52,782 nucleotides of DNA from Bacillota bacterium (GTDB taxonomy: Bacteria; Bacillota; UBA4882; UBA8346). The DNA is taken from the NCBI GenBank assembly GCA_023415835.1, contig JAEZJK010000112.1, positions 1 to 52,782 of the forward strand, read 5' to 3'. The position numbers were made by a program, and so were the translations under genes. Within the stretch, counting starts at the first letter, position 1. Every line of letters begins with the position of its first letter. The notes beneath the pieces were generated by a model. It was not told the DNA's origin. It saw only the letters and a program-made list of their open reading frames with translations, and made no database searches. Below are positions 7,947 to 16,213 of this stretch, one piece after another.

Positions 7947-10403
7947 TCATAATTCCGGGCTAAACGGTAATGTTACGATGAACTTTGTCCCTTTTCCTAT
8001 CTGGCTTTGAATTTTGATTACGCCATTATGCCGTTGGACAATTTTTTTGCAAATAGCCAGGCCGATACCTGAGCCTTGATATTCATTCCGCCCGTGTAAC
8101 CTTTCAAAAACGCCAAAGATCCGTTCCTGATACTCATCGGCGATACCAATACCATTGTCTTCAAAAACAATCTCCACCGATCCATTTTTTGGAAGAGTAT
8201 AAATTCTAACAGCCGGAGCGATACCTTCACGGTGAAATTTCAAGGCGTTACCCAATAGGTTCTGGAACAACTGCCGCATTTGCACCGGATCAGCCTCAAT
8301 TACAGGTAAATCCTTATATTCAACCCGAGCATTACTTTGCATAATACGGGTTTCCAGATCGGATAAAACCTCCCGGCAAACCTCAGCCAGATCGACTTTT
8401 TCAAATGTTTGGGCTTTGGTAGTAACCCGGGAATAGGAAAGCAAATCATTGATTAAACCTTGCATTCGGCTGGCAGCGTTCTGCATCCGCCCTAAATAAT
8501 CCATTCCCTGTTCACTAAGGTTTTCAGGGCATACTTTTTTTAAACGGTCACCGAAGGCAAGAATCTTTCTCAGCGGTTCCTGGAGGTCATGTGAGACAAT
8601 GTAGGCGAATTGTTCCAATTCAGTATTGGAACGGATTAGCTCACTGGCTTTCTTTTGTAGCTCCTCCTCGGCCTGTTTTTGCTTTTGAAGGATATTGGCG
8701 CCCCAAATCGCGTTACTGAGCATTGTCTTTAAAACCGTATAAGTTGCGCCGTCATCTGGCCCGGACTCGAAAATCACGAAGCCAATTTGGTCTTTTTCAA
8801 AATAAAGCGGTTCAACTACTATTGAATAACGGCGATCTTCCGGTAAAATGCCTTTCGGCAAAAGTGAACTTGAGTGAAACCTTATGCCGCCCTCAGGAAT
8901 ATCGATCAGCCCATCTTGGTTAAAAGCCCAGATTAACCGGGTCCATCCGATTGGTTCTTCGGGTTCCTCGTACAACGCTAAATAACAAGCGGGAATGCCC
9001 AAGCGCGGCAAACCCTTCAACATTACATTTTTAATCTCATCAAGGTTAAAGGTTGTAATTAACGAAGCCCCAATTTCTTGTAAAATGTCAAATTTTAATT
9101 TGGACTTAATCGCCCTTTCAGATAATAGCCGTTCACTTATTTCATTAACTATTACCCTAGCTTGGTGCAGGACCTCGTCCATCCGCCGGATAGCGTTACA
9201 ATCTTCACCTAAATCGGCTATGGTATAACGCCGCATCTCAGAGAGGATATTTTGCCAATGGATGAACTCTTCGCCGGAATTAATAACAATTTGCCCTAAC
9301 AAGCCGCTTAACAGCCTAATAAATCCACCATCATGCTTCTTTAGTTCGAAACTGAACCCTTGCGCCAATTTTTCAGCCCACTCAACCGCTTTTTGAGATT
9401 CTACCCCGGACTGAACCATTTTCTCGATAATACTTTCCTGAAGTAACCTTGGTCTGGGCACAGCTTCTCCGTCCTTCTCCGGACTGGCATTTAAGGTATG
9501 ATCCAAAGCATGAGAGTAACAACCACACGACTGACGGATAATTAATTTGACCGGCTCTATGGTTTTCTCAGGAACAGGCTTACCGTTTAACATGTCTACT
9601 ATTATCTCAACCGCTTTCCGGCCCAAGTCCTGAAAATTGGAACCAGCTACCGTAAGCGGCGGAGTCATTATTCTGGATTCATCCGAATCGTCGAACCCAG
9701 CAACCGCAATCTCATCCGGGATCCCGACGCCTCTTTCTTTAAGAATCGCAACCGCACTTAGCATCATCGCGGAGTTGGCGGAAATTACGGCCTCCAAGTC
9801 GATTCCCGGTTTTAACTTCCGATTATCAAGCAACTCTTTAATAGCATTGGCGCCTTCTGACCACCGAACGGGCGTGCTCACCAACTTTAAGTCCAGAGGC
9901 AAACCTAGTTCTTCCAAGACCTTTAGATAAGCTTGATATCTTTCCTCCGAAGCCGGATTGTTCTCAGGTCCCCTGAGAAAACCAATCCTTTTAATATTGT
10001 GCGTTTGCGCCATATGGACCATTAAGTCGCGAATCCCTTGGTAGTCAGATTGTTGAACCGTTGGGACACCATCATAGCTTCCTTCCCCGAAGACCATCGG
10101 GATTGGCCGGTATTGCCTTACGAAAGTTTCCATTTCTTCTTTGGTCGCATACATACCGATGGTTAAAGGCCAGATAATTAAAGCGTCGATTTTTTCCAGG
10201 TCTACCATTTTGTATAAAACATTACCCTGGCTTTCATAATCGTCCGGGCAATTAAGCAACCCGCCGATATAGGTAACGAGATTGACGTCTAAGTCTTGGG
10301 CCGCTTTTAGGGAGCCATCCCATCGATTAATATTAGTTCGCCAAAAAGAACGAAAAATTAGGCCAATCGTGGGACGTTTTTTTTTCGAAACTGAGTTTAG
10401 CAT
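7947..10403 (-). CDS. Cytosolic LacI-type sensor histidine kinase
   Basis: An 818-residue multidomain sensor kinase. Residues ~10-290 form a LacI/GalR-like periplasmic-binding-protein fold (starting PTIGLIFRSF, with GLRGPENNPA- and VAGFDDSDESRIM-type motifs). There is no helix-turn-helix in front and no signal peptide or membrane segment. A helical linker, a GAF-like domain (~435-570), a coiled coil, a HisKA domain (IVSHDLQEPLRK, His near 605) and an ATPase domain (N box NLLGNALKF, DNGIGIADE, GSGIGLAICKKI) follow. The H box is of phytochrome type. It sits 17 bp behind a receiver-only regulator with which it probably forms a pair. The ligand is unknown but is likely a sugar. Confidence 0.92.
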   Translation of the reverse strand: MLNSVSKKKRPTIGLIFRSFWRTNINRWDGSLKAAQDLDVNLVTYIGGLLNCPDDYESQGNVLYKMVDLEKIDALIIWPLTIGMYATKEEMETFVRQYRPIPMVFGEGSYDGVPTVQQSDYQGIRDLMVHMAQTHNIKRIGFLRGPENNPASEERYQAYLKVLEELGLPLDLKLVSTPVRWSEGANAIKELLDNRKLKPGIDLEAVISANSAMMLSAVAILKERGVGIPDEIAVAGFDDSDESRIMTPPLTVAGSNFQDLGRKAVEIIVDMLNGKPVPEKTIEPVKLIIRQSCGCYSHALDHTLNASPEKDGEAVPRPRLLQESIIEKMVQSGVESQKAVEWAEKLAQGFSFELKKHDGGFIRLLSGLLGQIVINSGEEFIHWQNILSEMRRYTIADLGEDCNAIRRMDEVLHQARVIVNEISERLLSERAIKSKLKFDILQEIGASLITTFNLDEIKNVMLKGLPRLGIPACYLALYEEPEEPIGWTRLIWAFNQDGLIDIPEGGIRFHSSSLLPKGILPEDRRYSIVVEPLYFEKDQIGFVIFESGPDDGATYTVLKTMLSNAIWGANILQKQKQAEEELQKKASELIRSNTELEQFAYIVSHDLQEPLRKILAFGDRLKKVCPENLSEQGMDYLGRMQNAASRMQGLINDLLSYSRVTTKAQTFEKVDLAEVCREVLSDLETRIMQSNARVEYKDLPVIEADPVQMRQLFQNLLGNALKFHREGIAPAVRIYTLPKNGSVEIVFEDNGIGIADEYQERIFGVFERLHGRNEYQGSGIGLAICKKIVQRHNGVIKIQSQIGKGTKFIVTLPFSPEL

Positions 10404-10420
10404 TACAGACCACCCGACTT

Positions 10421-10885
10421 TTATCGATTAGGAACGCTTCCTTGAGGAAGCTCTACAATTTCAAACCAATACTTGGTTAATGTCCTTACCACATCAACGA
10501 AGGCTTCAAAATTAACCGGTTTACTAATAAATGAATTGACACCGAGGTTATAGGTCCGGAAGATATCCTCTTCAGCCTTGGAAGTAGTAAAGACAACTAT
10601 CGGAATTTGGCGTAATTCTTGATCGGCTTTAATTTCTTTGAGAGCCTCAATTCCGTTTTTACGGGGCATATTCAAATCAAGTAGGATTAAGCCGGGCAAC
10701 GGATGTCCCGCCAGGTTAGCATATTGATTTTTCCGCTGTAAATAATCGAGCAACTCCACGCCGTCTTCCACAAAATGAAGCGGATTGGCCAATCTAGCCT
10801 CTTCTAATGACTCTTTGATCAATAACCGATCATCCGGGTCATCATCAGCGATTAGAAATGTAATTGTTTTTTTATTGACGCTCAT
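10421..10885 (-). CDS. Rcp1-type single-domain response regulator
   Basis: A 154-residue receiver domain without an output domain. The acidic pocket is in IADDDPDDR, the phosphoacceptor Asp in LILLDLNMPRKNG (about residue 75), the Thr in FTTSKAEED and the Lys in FISKPVNF. The insert after helix 2 and the LDLNMPR motif are typical of Rcp1-like partners of phytochrome-type histidine kinases. It precedes the LacI-type kinase by 17 bp in the same direction. With no DNA-binding domain it must act through protein contacts or a phosphorelay. Confidence 0.93.
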   Translation of the reverse strand: MSVNKKTITFLIADDDPDDRLLIKESLEEARLANPLHFVEDGVELLDYLQRKNQYANLAGHPLPGLILLDLNMPRKNGIEALKEIKADQELRQIPIVVFTTSKAEEDIFRTYNLGVNSFISKPVNFEAFVDVVRTLTKYWFEIVELPQGSVPNR

Positions 10886-11000
10886 AGATTTGGCCTCCTC
10901 TTTGATTTCAGGTTCAGCTTTCCATCATTAAAAACAAAGCGAACTAACTTTGATATCGGCAAATATGACAATGGGCTTTACTGATGTTCAACTTATATAC

Positions 11001-12440
11001 TTATCTCTTCCAAAAACTCCGCGAAAACATAACCAACACCGTCAAAATCTCCAGCCTTCCGGCCAGCATTAAAAAGCTTAGCGTCCACTTGGCTACCGGG
11101 TGCAAAAAGCCAAAGTTACTCAGGGGCCCTACATTGGCTAAACCTGGTCCGATATTGCCGAGCGTAGCTGCGGAAGCGCTGAATGCGGTGACCAGATCCA
11201 CTCCAGTTGAGGTAAGAACCATCCCCCCAAAAACGAAAAGCAAAACATACATAAAAAAGTAAGCCAGAATTTCATGGACAACCGAATCCTGAATGTGAGC
11301 CTCTCCCAGTTTAGCTTGGATCATCAATCTCGGCCGGGCAACTTTTAGGATTTGTTTTTTCATGTATTTGAATAACAGCATCACCCGCGCCACTTTAAGC
11401 GCCCCAGCGGTTGAACCGGCGCAACCGCCGATAAACATTAAAAGAAATAATAGGGCTTGAGCGAAAGGAGGCCAAACGGCGAAATCATTACTGGAAAACC
11501 CGGTGGTAGTGCAGATCGACACTACTTGGAATACCGCATATCTTAAGGCTCCCAATACCGAAAGCTTCATGCCGAAAACCAACGAACCGGCGACTAACAA
11601 AGTAGCGACCGTCAAAACCATCAAATATCCCTTGGTTTCGGGATCGGTATAGATCGCCTTCAAGCTACGTTTTTGGATTGCCCGGTAATAGAGGGAAAAG
11701 TTGAGCCCGGCTAGGGTCATAAAGACCGTTAATATCATTTCAATTGGAAGACTGTGATAAGCCTCGATACTGATGTTGCGTGATGAAAATCCCCCGGTGC
11801 CCATGGCGCTGAAGGTATGGACTAAACTATCGAAAAAAGATAGCCCCGCAAGTTTCAGGACTATAACTTGGATCAATGAGAACACCGAATAAATTCCCCA
11901 TAAAGCCGTTGCGGTATGTTTTAAACGCGGCATAATCTTTTCCGGAACTAAGGAGGGCACCTCGGCATGGAATAGGGACGCCCCGCCGCCAAAGAAGGCA
12001 AAGACAGCCAAGGACAGTACAATAATTCCCATGCCGCCGATCCAAACTGTTAAACTCCGCCAAAATATGATCCCCCGTCCCAGGCTCTCAACATCGCCAA
12101 TTACCGTAGCCCCGGTGGTAGTAAAACCGGACATGATCTCAAAATAGGCATCGGTATAGCTCGGGACAGCTCCCGATAAAAATAAAGGAAGCGCTCCGAA
12201 GGCCACGATCAAAACCCAGCCGATCCCGACAATCACAAACCCTTCTCTTCGGCCAAACTTACCTTCCGGTTTAAAAAGCCTCATTAAGAAACCGGCAATT
12301 AAAGTGAGCGCGATTGAGGCCAATAGCGGCCCCAGATCGGTAGAATGGTCCTTAATTGACCAGAAAACCGGCAAAAACATGGTCAGCGCCAACAAAATCA
12401 AAATGTTTCCGATTGAGTGGATTATTAGCCGATAACTCAT
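11001..12440 (-). CDS. trkH: TrkH family potassium uptake transporter, membrane subunit
   Basis: The membrane pore of a Trk/Ktr-type K+ uptake system. The 479 residues contain about ten hydrophobic segments and four selectivity-filter repeats: TTTGATV near residue 105, GTGGFSS near 225, TTTGFSS near 315 and TLGNIGPG near 435. It follows trkA by 8 bp. Na+ cotransport is possible for this family. A Mn2+ riboswitch precedes the pair, which is not the usual control for potassium uptake. Confidence 0.95.
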   Translation of the reverse strand: MSYRLIIHSIGNILILLALTMFLPVFWSIKDHSTDLGPLLASIALTLIAGFLMRLFKPEGKFGRREGFVIVGIGWVLIVAFGALPLFLSGAVPSYTDAYFEIMSGFTTTGATVIGDVESLGRGIIFWRSLTVWIGGMGIIVLSLAVFAFFGGGASLFHAEVPSLVPEKIMPRLKHTATALWGIYSVFSLIQVIVLKLAGLSFFDSLVHTFSAMGTGGFSSRNISIEAYHSLPIEMILTVFMTLAGLNFSLYYRAIQKRSLKAIYTDPETKGYLMVLTVATLLVAGSLVFGMKLSVLGALRYAVFQVVSICTTTGFSSNDFAVWPPFAQALLFLLMFIGGCAGSTAGALKVARVMLLFKYMKKQILKVARPRLMIQAKLGEAHIQDSVVHEILAYFFMYVLLFVFGGMVLTSTGVDLVTAFSASAATLGNIGPGLANVGPLSNFGFLHPVAKWTLSFLMLAGRLEILTVLVMFSRSFWKR

Positions 12441-12448
12441 TTCTCCCC

Positions 12449-13813
12449 CTAAGCCGTTACCTCGTCATTATGGAAAAAATGCTCGATCTTGGGAGCAACC
12501 GAACGTAAAGCAAAGACAATCGCCCGATCTCCGGGTTGAATCAAGGTATCGCCCCGCGGGACCAAAATGTTCCCCTTCTGAGTAATTGAACCGATCACCA
12601 CACCGGATGGTATTTTAAGATCGCGCAAGTACGACTGGGTAATCGGGGAACCGGATTCCGCTTCCAATTCAAGCATCTCTGCTTCCCCAGTATTAAGAAG
12701 GTTAACTGAGATCACATTTTTCTTCCGCATTAACTTTAGGACTGTGCTTACCGTCAAAAGGCGCGGCGTAATGGTAGCAGTGACCCCGATGCTTTCCGCC
12801 AGCGAGATATAATCCTCCCGGGATACCTCACAAATAACCTCATTGACCTCTCTCTTTTTGGCTAACATGCAAGCCACCAGATTTGAATTATCAGACCCGG
12901 TTAATGAGATAAAAATATCGGTCTCCCCTAAATTCTCTTCGTCAAGGACCTCCATCCTGGTTGCATCGGCGCAGACGATTTGGCAGCCTTCCAAATCCGT
13001 GGAGAGACTGCGGCACCTATCCACCGATGGCTCGATCACTTTGATCTCCGGCAGGTTCTTTTTGGTCCTTAATAAATAAATCAGATATTGGGTGATCAAG
13101 CCGCCCCCGGCAATTACAATCTGCTTAAACTTGGGTTTCTTTAATTTCATTAAGCCATTTAAATTATGAAATCCGGCGGTTTTCCCCAGGACGAAGATTT
13201 TATCGTTCTGTAAAAGCTGCGTGTTTCCATTCGGGATGATCACTTTTTCCTTCCGGATCACCGCCACAATTGTATACTTTTCCAAGTTTAGCTCAGCAAT
13301 TTTCTTCCCGGCGATCTCCATTTCTTCGGCAACTTTAATGCCGATCATGCTTAATTTGCCTCCGGCGAAGTATTCAATACCCATGGCGGTAGGGACTTCG
13401 ATCAACCGGAAGATCTCCTGGGCAGCCAGGTATTCGGGATTGATGATCAGGTCAATCCCGAAACTGGTATAAGATAAGACCGAGGGTAACGTGGGAGAAT
13501 AGTCCGGGTTCCTGACCCTGGCCGCAGTAGTCCGCACCCCAAATCGCTTAGCAAGCATACAAGCGATAATGTTTAATTCGTCATTATCGGTTACCGCCAG
13601 TAAAATATCTGCGGTTTTAACTTGGACTTCCTCCAGGACCTTAACACTGGCGCCGTTCCCCACTACGGTCATCACATCAAAGTTATCGTCAATCGGCTTG
13701 ATCGCCTCGGCATCTTTGTCAATGACGATAATGTCATGATCCTCCTGTGATAATACCCGCGCTAGATCGAAGCCAAGTTTACCGGCGCCGACTATTACAA
13801 TTTTCAATTTCAT
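12449..13813 (-). CDS. trkA: Trk system potassium transporter regulatory subunit TrkA
   Basis: The peripheral NAD(H)-binding subunit that gates TrkH. Two RCK halves are visible: IVIVGAGKLGFDLAR at the N terminus and IVIAGGGLITQYLIY near residue 225, each followed by a TrkA-C domain. I start at ATG 13813, behind AGGAGG; the longer TTG-initiated frame from 13843 has no ribosome site and would cover it. The length is then 454 residues, normal for double-domain TrkA. It is the first gene behind the yybP-ykoY riboswitch. Confidence 0.95.
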   Translation of the reverse strand: MKLKIVIVGAGKLGFDLARVLSQEDHDIIVIDKDAEAIKPIDDNFDVMTVVGNGASVKVLEEVQVKTADILLAVTDNDELNIIACMLAKRFGVRTTAARVRNPDYSPTLPSVLSYTSFGIDLIINPEYLAAQEIFRLIEVPTAMGIEYFAGGKLSMIGIKVAEEMEIAGKKIAELNLEKYTIVAVIRKEKVIIPNGNTQLLQNDKIFVLGKTAGFHNLNGLMKLKKPKFKQIVIAGGGLITQYLIYLLRTKKNLPEIKVIEPSVDRCRSLSTDLEGCQIVCADATRMEVLDEENLGETDIFISLTGSDNSNLVACMLAKKREVNEVICEVSREDYISLAESIGVTATITPRLLTVSTVLKLMRKKNVISVNLLNTGEAEMLELEAESGSPITQSYLRDLKIPSGVVIGSITQKGNILVPRGDTLIQPGDRAIVFALRSVAPKIEHFFHNDEVTA

Positions 13814-13902
13814 TTTCCTCCTGGCTAATGCAACATTTATCAATTGATTAAGATTTCATTGCAAAGATAAAGGTTGCTATTGGCCGACTTTTATATAATT
13901 GT

Positions 13903-13938
13903 AAAAAAGACCAATGCGCCTAAACAGGCGCAAAGGTC
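13903..13938 (-). terminator. Regulatory terminator of the Mn2+ riboswitch
   Basis: On the minus strand GACCTTTGCGCC pairs with GGCGCATTGGTC and is followed by TTTTTT. The 5' half of the stem is the same sequence as the 3' half of aptamer stem P1 (GACCTTTGC). Ligand-stabilized P1 should therefore block the terminator, giving an ON switch. Confidence 0.88.
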
Positions 13939-14038
13939 TCATTAGTCCGATAAGACTGACAAGGCCAGGCTGTAAGCCGGTATGTTGACCCTGCCAAACC
14001 GCAAAAATTTCGGCGGGAAAATTACTCCCCTTTGCATT
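13928..14038 (-). promoter_or_regulatory. yybP-ykoY (manganese) riboswitch aptamer
   Basis: On the minus strand P1 is formed by GCAAAGG ... CCTTTGC. The 5' part reads GCAAAGGGGAGTAA, the 3' part AATGAGACCTTTGC, and GGGTCAACATACCGGC lies in the middle. These are the diagnostic yybP-ykoY blocks (AAAGGGGAGUA, GUCAACA, UGAGACCUUU). A sigma-A promoter lies just upstream and an overlapping terminator just downstream. The regulated genes are trkA and trkH. I reject the small frame running through this RNA as a gene. Confidence 0.87.
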
Positions 14039-14045
14039 ATCACAG

Positions 14046-14074
14046 ATTATACTACAAAGCGATTTTTTTAGCAA
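14046..14074 (-). promoter_or_regulatory. Sigma-A promoter of the riboswitch-trkA-trkH unit
   Basis: On the minus strand TTGCTA, 17 bp, then TATAAT. The aptamer begins about 10 bp downstream of the -10 box, so the leader RNA starts at the riboswitch. Confidence 0.82.
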
Positions 14075-14252
14075 GTTCGTGCTCTTTGGGATTAATTTGA
14101 AAAGACTTTACCAACTTATTTTTGATGGCGGATTGTGTCTTAAGACATAGAACGGATTCAACATCAATAATAAGGATTGATTTGTCGATGAAAGATCCAA
14201 CTTGCTCAATTATAAGGGATAAAGTAAATTCCCTATATAAGATTTGATCTAT

Positions 14253-14335
14253 ATAAGTTGAATTAAATTTCTAATAAGCATCGGGTCCCTAAAGCCGGGC
14301 CTGATGAAAAGATTAATGAATTTAATTCAACTTAT
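14253..14335. repeat. Solo 83-bp double-hairpin element
   Basis: Perfect 17-nt outer arms (ATAAGTTGAATTAAATT at 14253-14269 and its complement at 14319-14335) enclose an imperfect inner hairpin, CATCGGGTCC / GGGCCTGATG (14279-14306). Layout, length and arm sequence match the 86-bp part of the three-stem element at 2722, 5565 and 28122, but the TGTCGCAAT hairpin is missing here. It lies between the divergent trkA leader and the AGE-family gene. Confidence 0.8.
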
Positions 14336-14375
14336 TACAATTTAATTATCTCTTTATCATGGGAGGCGATACAAA

Positions 14376-14447
14376 ATGAAAAAAATTCAGTTGTTGTTGG
14401 CGTTTCTCATTTTGATCACCGGTTCAATCGGGTTGGTAACGCAGTAG
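14376..14447 (+). pseudogene. Signal-peptide fragment, out of frame with the next gene
   Basis: A very strong ribosome site (GGGAGG, 8 nt spacing) starts a 23-residue peptide: two lysines, a hydrophobic run LLLAFLILITG, then LVTQ and a TAG stop. It looks exactly like the secretion signal of a larger protein. The following AGE-family frame (14459) is shifted relative to it, so a one-base deletion, a sequencing error or recoding could separate the two. A short regulatory leader peptide is a less likely alternative. Confidence 0.5.
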
Positions 14448-14458
14448 AGGAACCCAAT

Positions 14459-15847
14459 ATGGAAGGATTCATGACGGGAGCTTATTGGAAAAAACAAGCC
14501 CTCGAGGAGAGCATTCCGTTCTGGGTTCCGACCATTGATCAAAAAGGTGGCGGTTTCTTTACCAATATCAACCCGAATGGTTCTATCCATCCGAATTCGG
14601 TTTTAAAATATCCCCGGATGGTCTCTCGGGCGACTTTTGGTTTTTGCGCCGCCTATCTATTGAGCGGGGATGAAAAATATCTTACTTTGGCCGAACATGG
14701 TTTAACTTATTTGAGAAAACACGGTTGGGACAAACAATATGGCGGCTGGTATACTGAGCTTCGAAATAACAAGCCCACTATTTCAACTAAAGATCTATTC
14801 GACGAAACCTATGGTAACCTGGGACCGATTTTTTATTACTATGTCACCGGCGACCGGCAGGCCCTGGAGCTGGTCGAAAAAACACACCGCCTGATGAAGG
14901 AGAAGGCTTGGGACAAAAAATACCAAGGCTACTATGCTATAGTTAATCGGGATTGGGACGTCTCGCAAACCTTTAAAAGTTTTAACTCCCAAATCGATAC
15001 CGCCACCGCCTATTTGTTCTATTATTATCTGAGCACCAAAGAGCCGGATCTGCTTAATGACTTAAAAGACATCGGCAATCTGGCCGTCAACCGGATGTAT
15101 GATCCGCAAACCGGCTACATCCGGGCCAATTTTTCCCGGACCTGGGACTACCGCGACAGTTACCTCGGACCTGGCCAAATCGATATCGGCCACAACCTCA
15201 AGACCGCCTGGGTCTTACTAAGGCTCTATCGGTTGACCGGCGATAAACGTTACTTGGCTTGCGCTGAAAAACTTGCGGCCAAAATGGTGGCAACCGGCTG
15301 GGACAATCAATACGGCGGTTGGTTTTTTTCAAAGCATATCAAGCGTCCGGCCGGAACCGCTTCCGAAAAACAAAAATGCTGGTGGACCCTGACCGAAGGT
15401 AATTTTATGATGTTAAACCTTTACAGCCTGACTTCAGACCGGCGTTACCTGGATTATTTCCAAAAAAACGCTTCGTTTTGGGACCGTTACCTGGTCGATC
15501 GCCAAAACAAGGAAGTATTCGCTTATACAGAACAAAACGGAACTCCACGGTACGGCTTGAAGGGGGATTTGTATAAATCGGCCTATCATACCATGGAACA
15601 TGCTTTGATGAACTACTTATACCTGCAACTTTATGTACGTAAAGAGCCGGCCGAACTTTTCTTCAATTTGTCCGCCGTCACGGACGGAACTCGGCATTAT
15701 GTGAAGATCACCGAAAACCCTGATGTAATCATCGAACGAGTCGAGATCAACGGTAAGAATTGGAACAAATTTGAAGCTGAGGAATGTTGCTTGGTTTTGC
15801 CGCAGGGTAAGGGAATGAAAGTAAAAGTGGTGTTTGGAACAAAGTAA
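14459..15847 (+). CDS. AGE family epimerase/isomerase
   Basis: N-acylglucosamine/cellobiose 2-epimerase-type (alpha/alpha)6 barrel enzyme that isomerizes a sugar at C2. Repeated barrel helices carry WDKQYGGWYTE near residue 90, WDKKYQGYYA near 150, a central GHNLKTAWVLLRLY near 255, WDNQYGGWF near 290 and KSAYHTMEHAL near 380, giving the family's conserved His residues. At 462 residues it is longer than the usual ~400 because of a C-terminal ~60-residue beta-type tail. Translation from 14459 could use GAGGAA, 7 nt upstream. The natural start may instead be the signal peptide at 14376, which would make it an exported enzyme. Confidence 0.85.
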   Translation: MEGFMTGAYWKKQALEESIPFWVPTIDQKGGGFFTNINPNGSIHPNSVLKYPRMVSRATFGFCAAYLLSGDEKYLTLAEHGLTYLRKHGWDKQYGGWYTELRNNKPTISTKDLFDETYGNLGPIFYYYVTGDRQALELVEKTHRLMKEKAWDKKYQGYYAIVNRDWDVSQTFKSFNSQIDTATAYLFYYYLSTKEPDLLNDLKDIGNLAVNRMYDPQTGYIRANFSRTWDYRDSYLGPGQIDIGHNLKTAWVLLRLYRLTGDKRYLACAEKLAAKMVATGWDNQYGGWFFSKHIKRPAGTASEKQKCWWTLTEGNFMMLNLYSLTSDRRYLDYFQKNASFWDRYLVDRQNKEVFAYTEQNGTPRYGLKGDLYKSAYHTMEHALMNYLYLQLYVRKEPAELFFNLSAVTDGTRHYVKITENPDVIIERVEINGKNWNKFEAEECCLVLPQGKGMKVKVVFGTK

Positions 15848-15856
15848 CGATCCACA

Positions 15857-15886
15857 AAGAAGCTGCCTCTACCGAGACAGCTTCTT
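15857..15886. terminator. Bidirectional terminator hairpin
   Basis: A 9-bp stem, AAGAAGCTG / CAGCTTCTT, lies between the convergent AGE-family gene and the small gene after floA. The T tracts on both sides are short, so termination strength is uncertain. Confidence 0.6.
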
Positions 15887-15931
15887 GATTACCACTCAAA
15901 AAGGCCGGGATCGGGACTTGATGGCTATCCC

Positions 15932-16177
15932 CTATTTCCGAAATCTGCTACTCCCTTTCGGCCTTCCCAAAACCTCCGTCAAAATAATACCCTGCAAGAG
16001 ACTGGTACGGTTTAGCTCAAAATCAAGACCATCGTCTCTCCCAATCTCATTAGCGCCAAAGACGGAATCGGAGACCGAATCATTCTTAACCGGCAATGGA
16101 TCCGTAGCGGGTAAAGGCGGCGGTCCCGGCTTTGAAGAACGCTTTGGTTTATGCTTTAAAAAGAGTTCCATTTCCAT
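15932..16177 (-). CDS. Small conserved protein downstream of floA
   Basis: An 81-residue protein with a basic/proline-rich first half (KHKPKRSSKPGPPPLP) and a better-ordered C terminus reading LDFELNRTSLLQGIILTEVLG. The start at 16177 has AAGGAG nine bases upstream; the TTG-initiated longer form would swallow that site. It is 36 bp behind floA in the same direction. In Bacillus a third small gene (yqfB) follows yqeZ-yqfA, so this may be the positional equivalent. No function can be assigned and sequence homology to YqfB is not established here. Confidence 0.6.
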   Translation of the reverse strand: MEMELFLKHKPKRSSKPGPPPLPATDPLPVKNDSVSDSVFGANEIGRDDGLDFELNRTSLLQGIILTEVLGRPKGSSRFRK

Positions 16178-16213
16178 TATCCCCAACTCCTTCAACCGGC
16201 AATCCCCGGCGGT

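Noticed and set aside
13877..14074. 65-codon open frame on the minus strand before trkA
   Set aside because: It runs through the Mn2+ riboswitch, its terminator and the promoter, all of which explain the sequence better.
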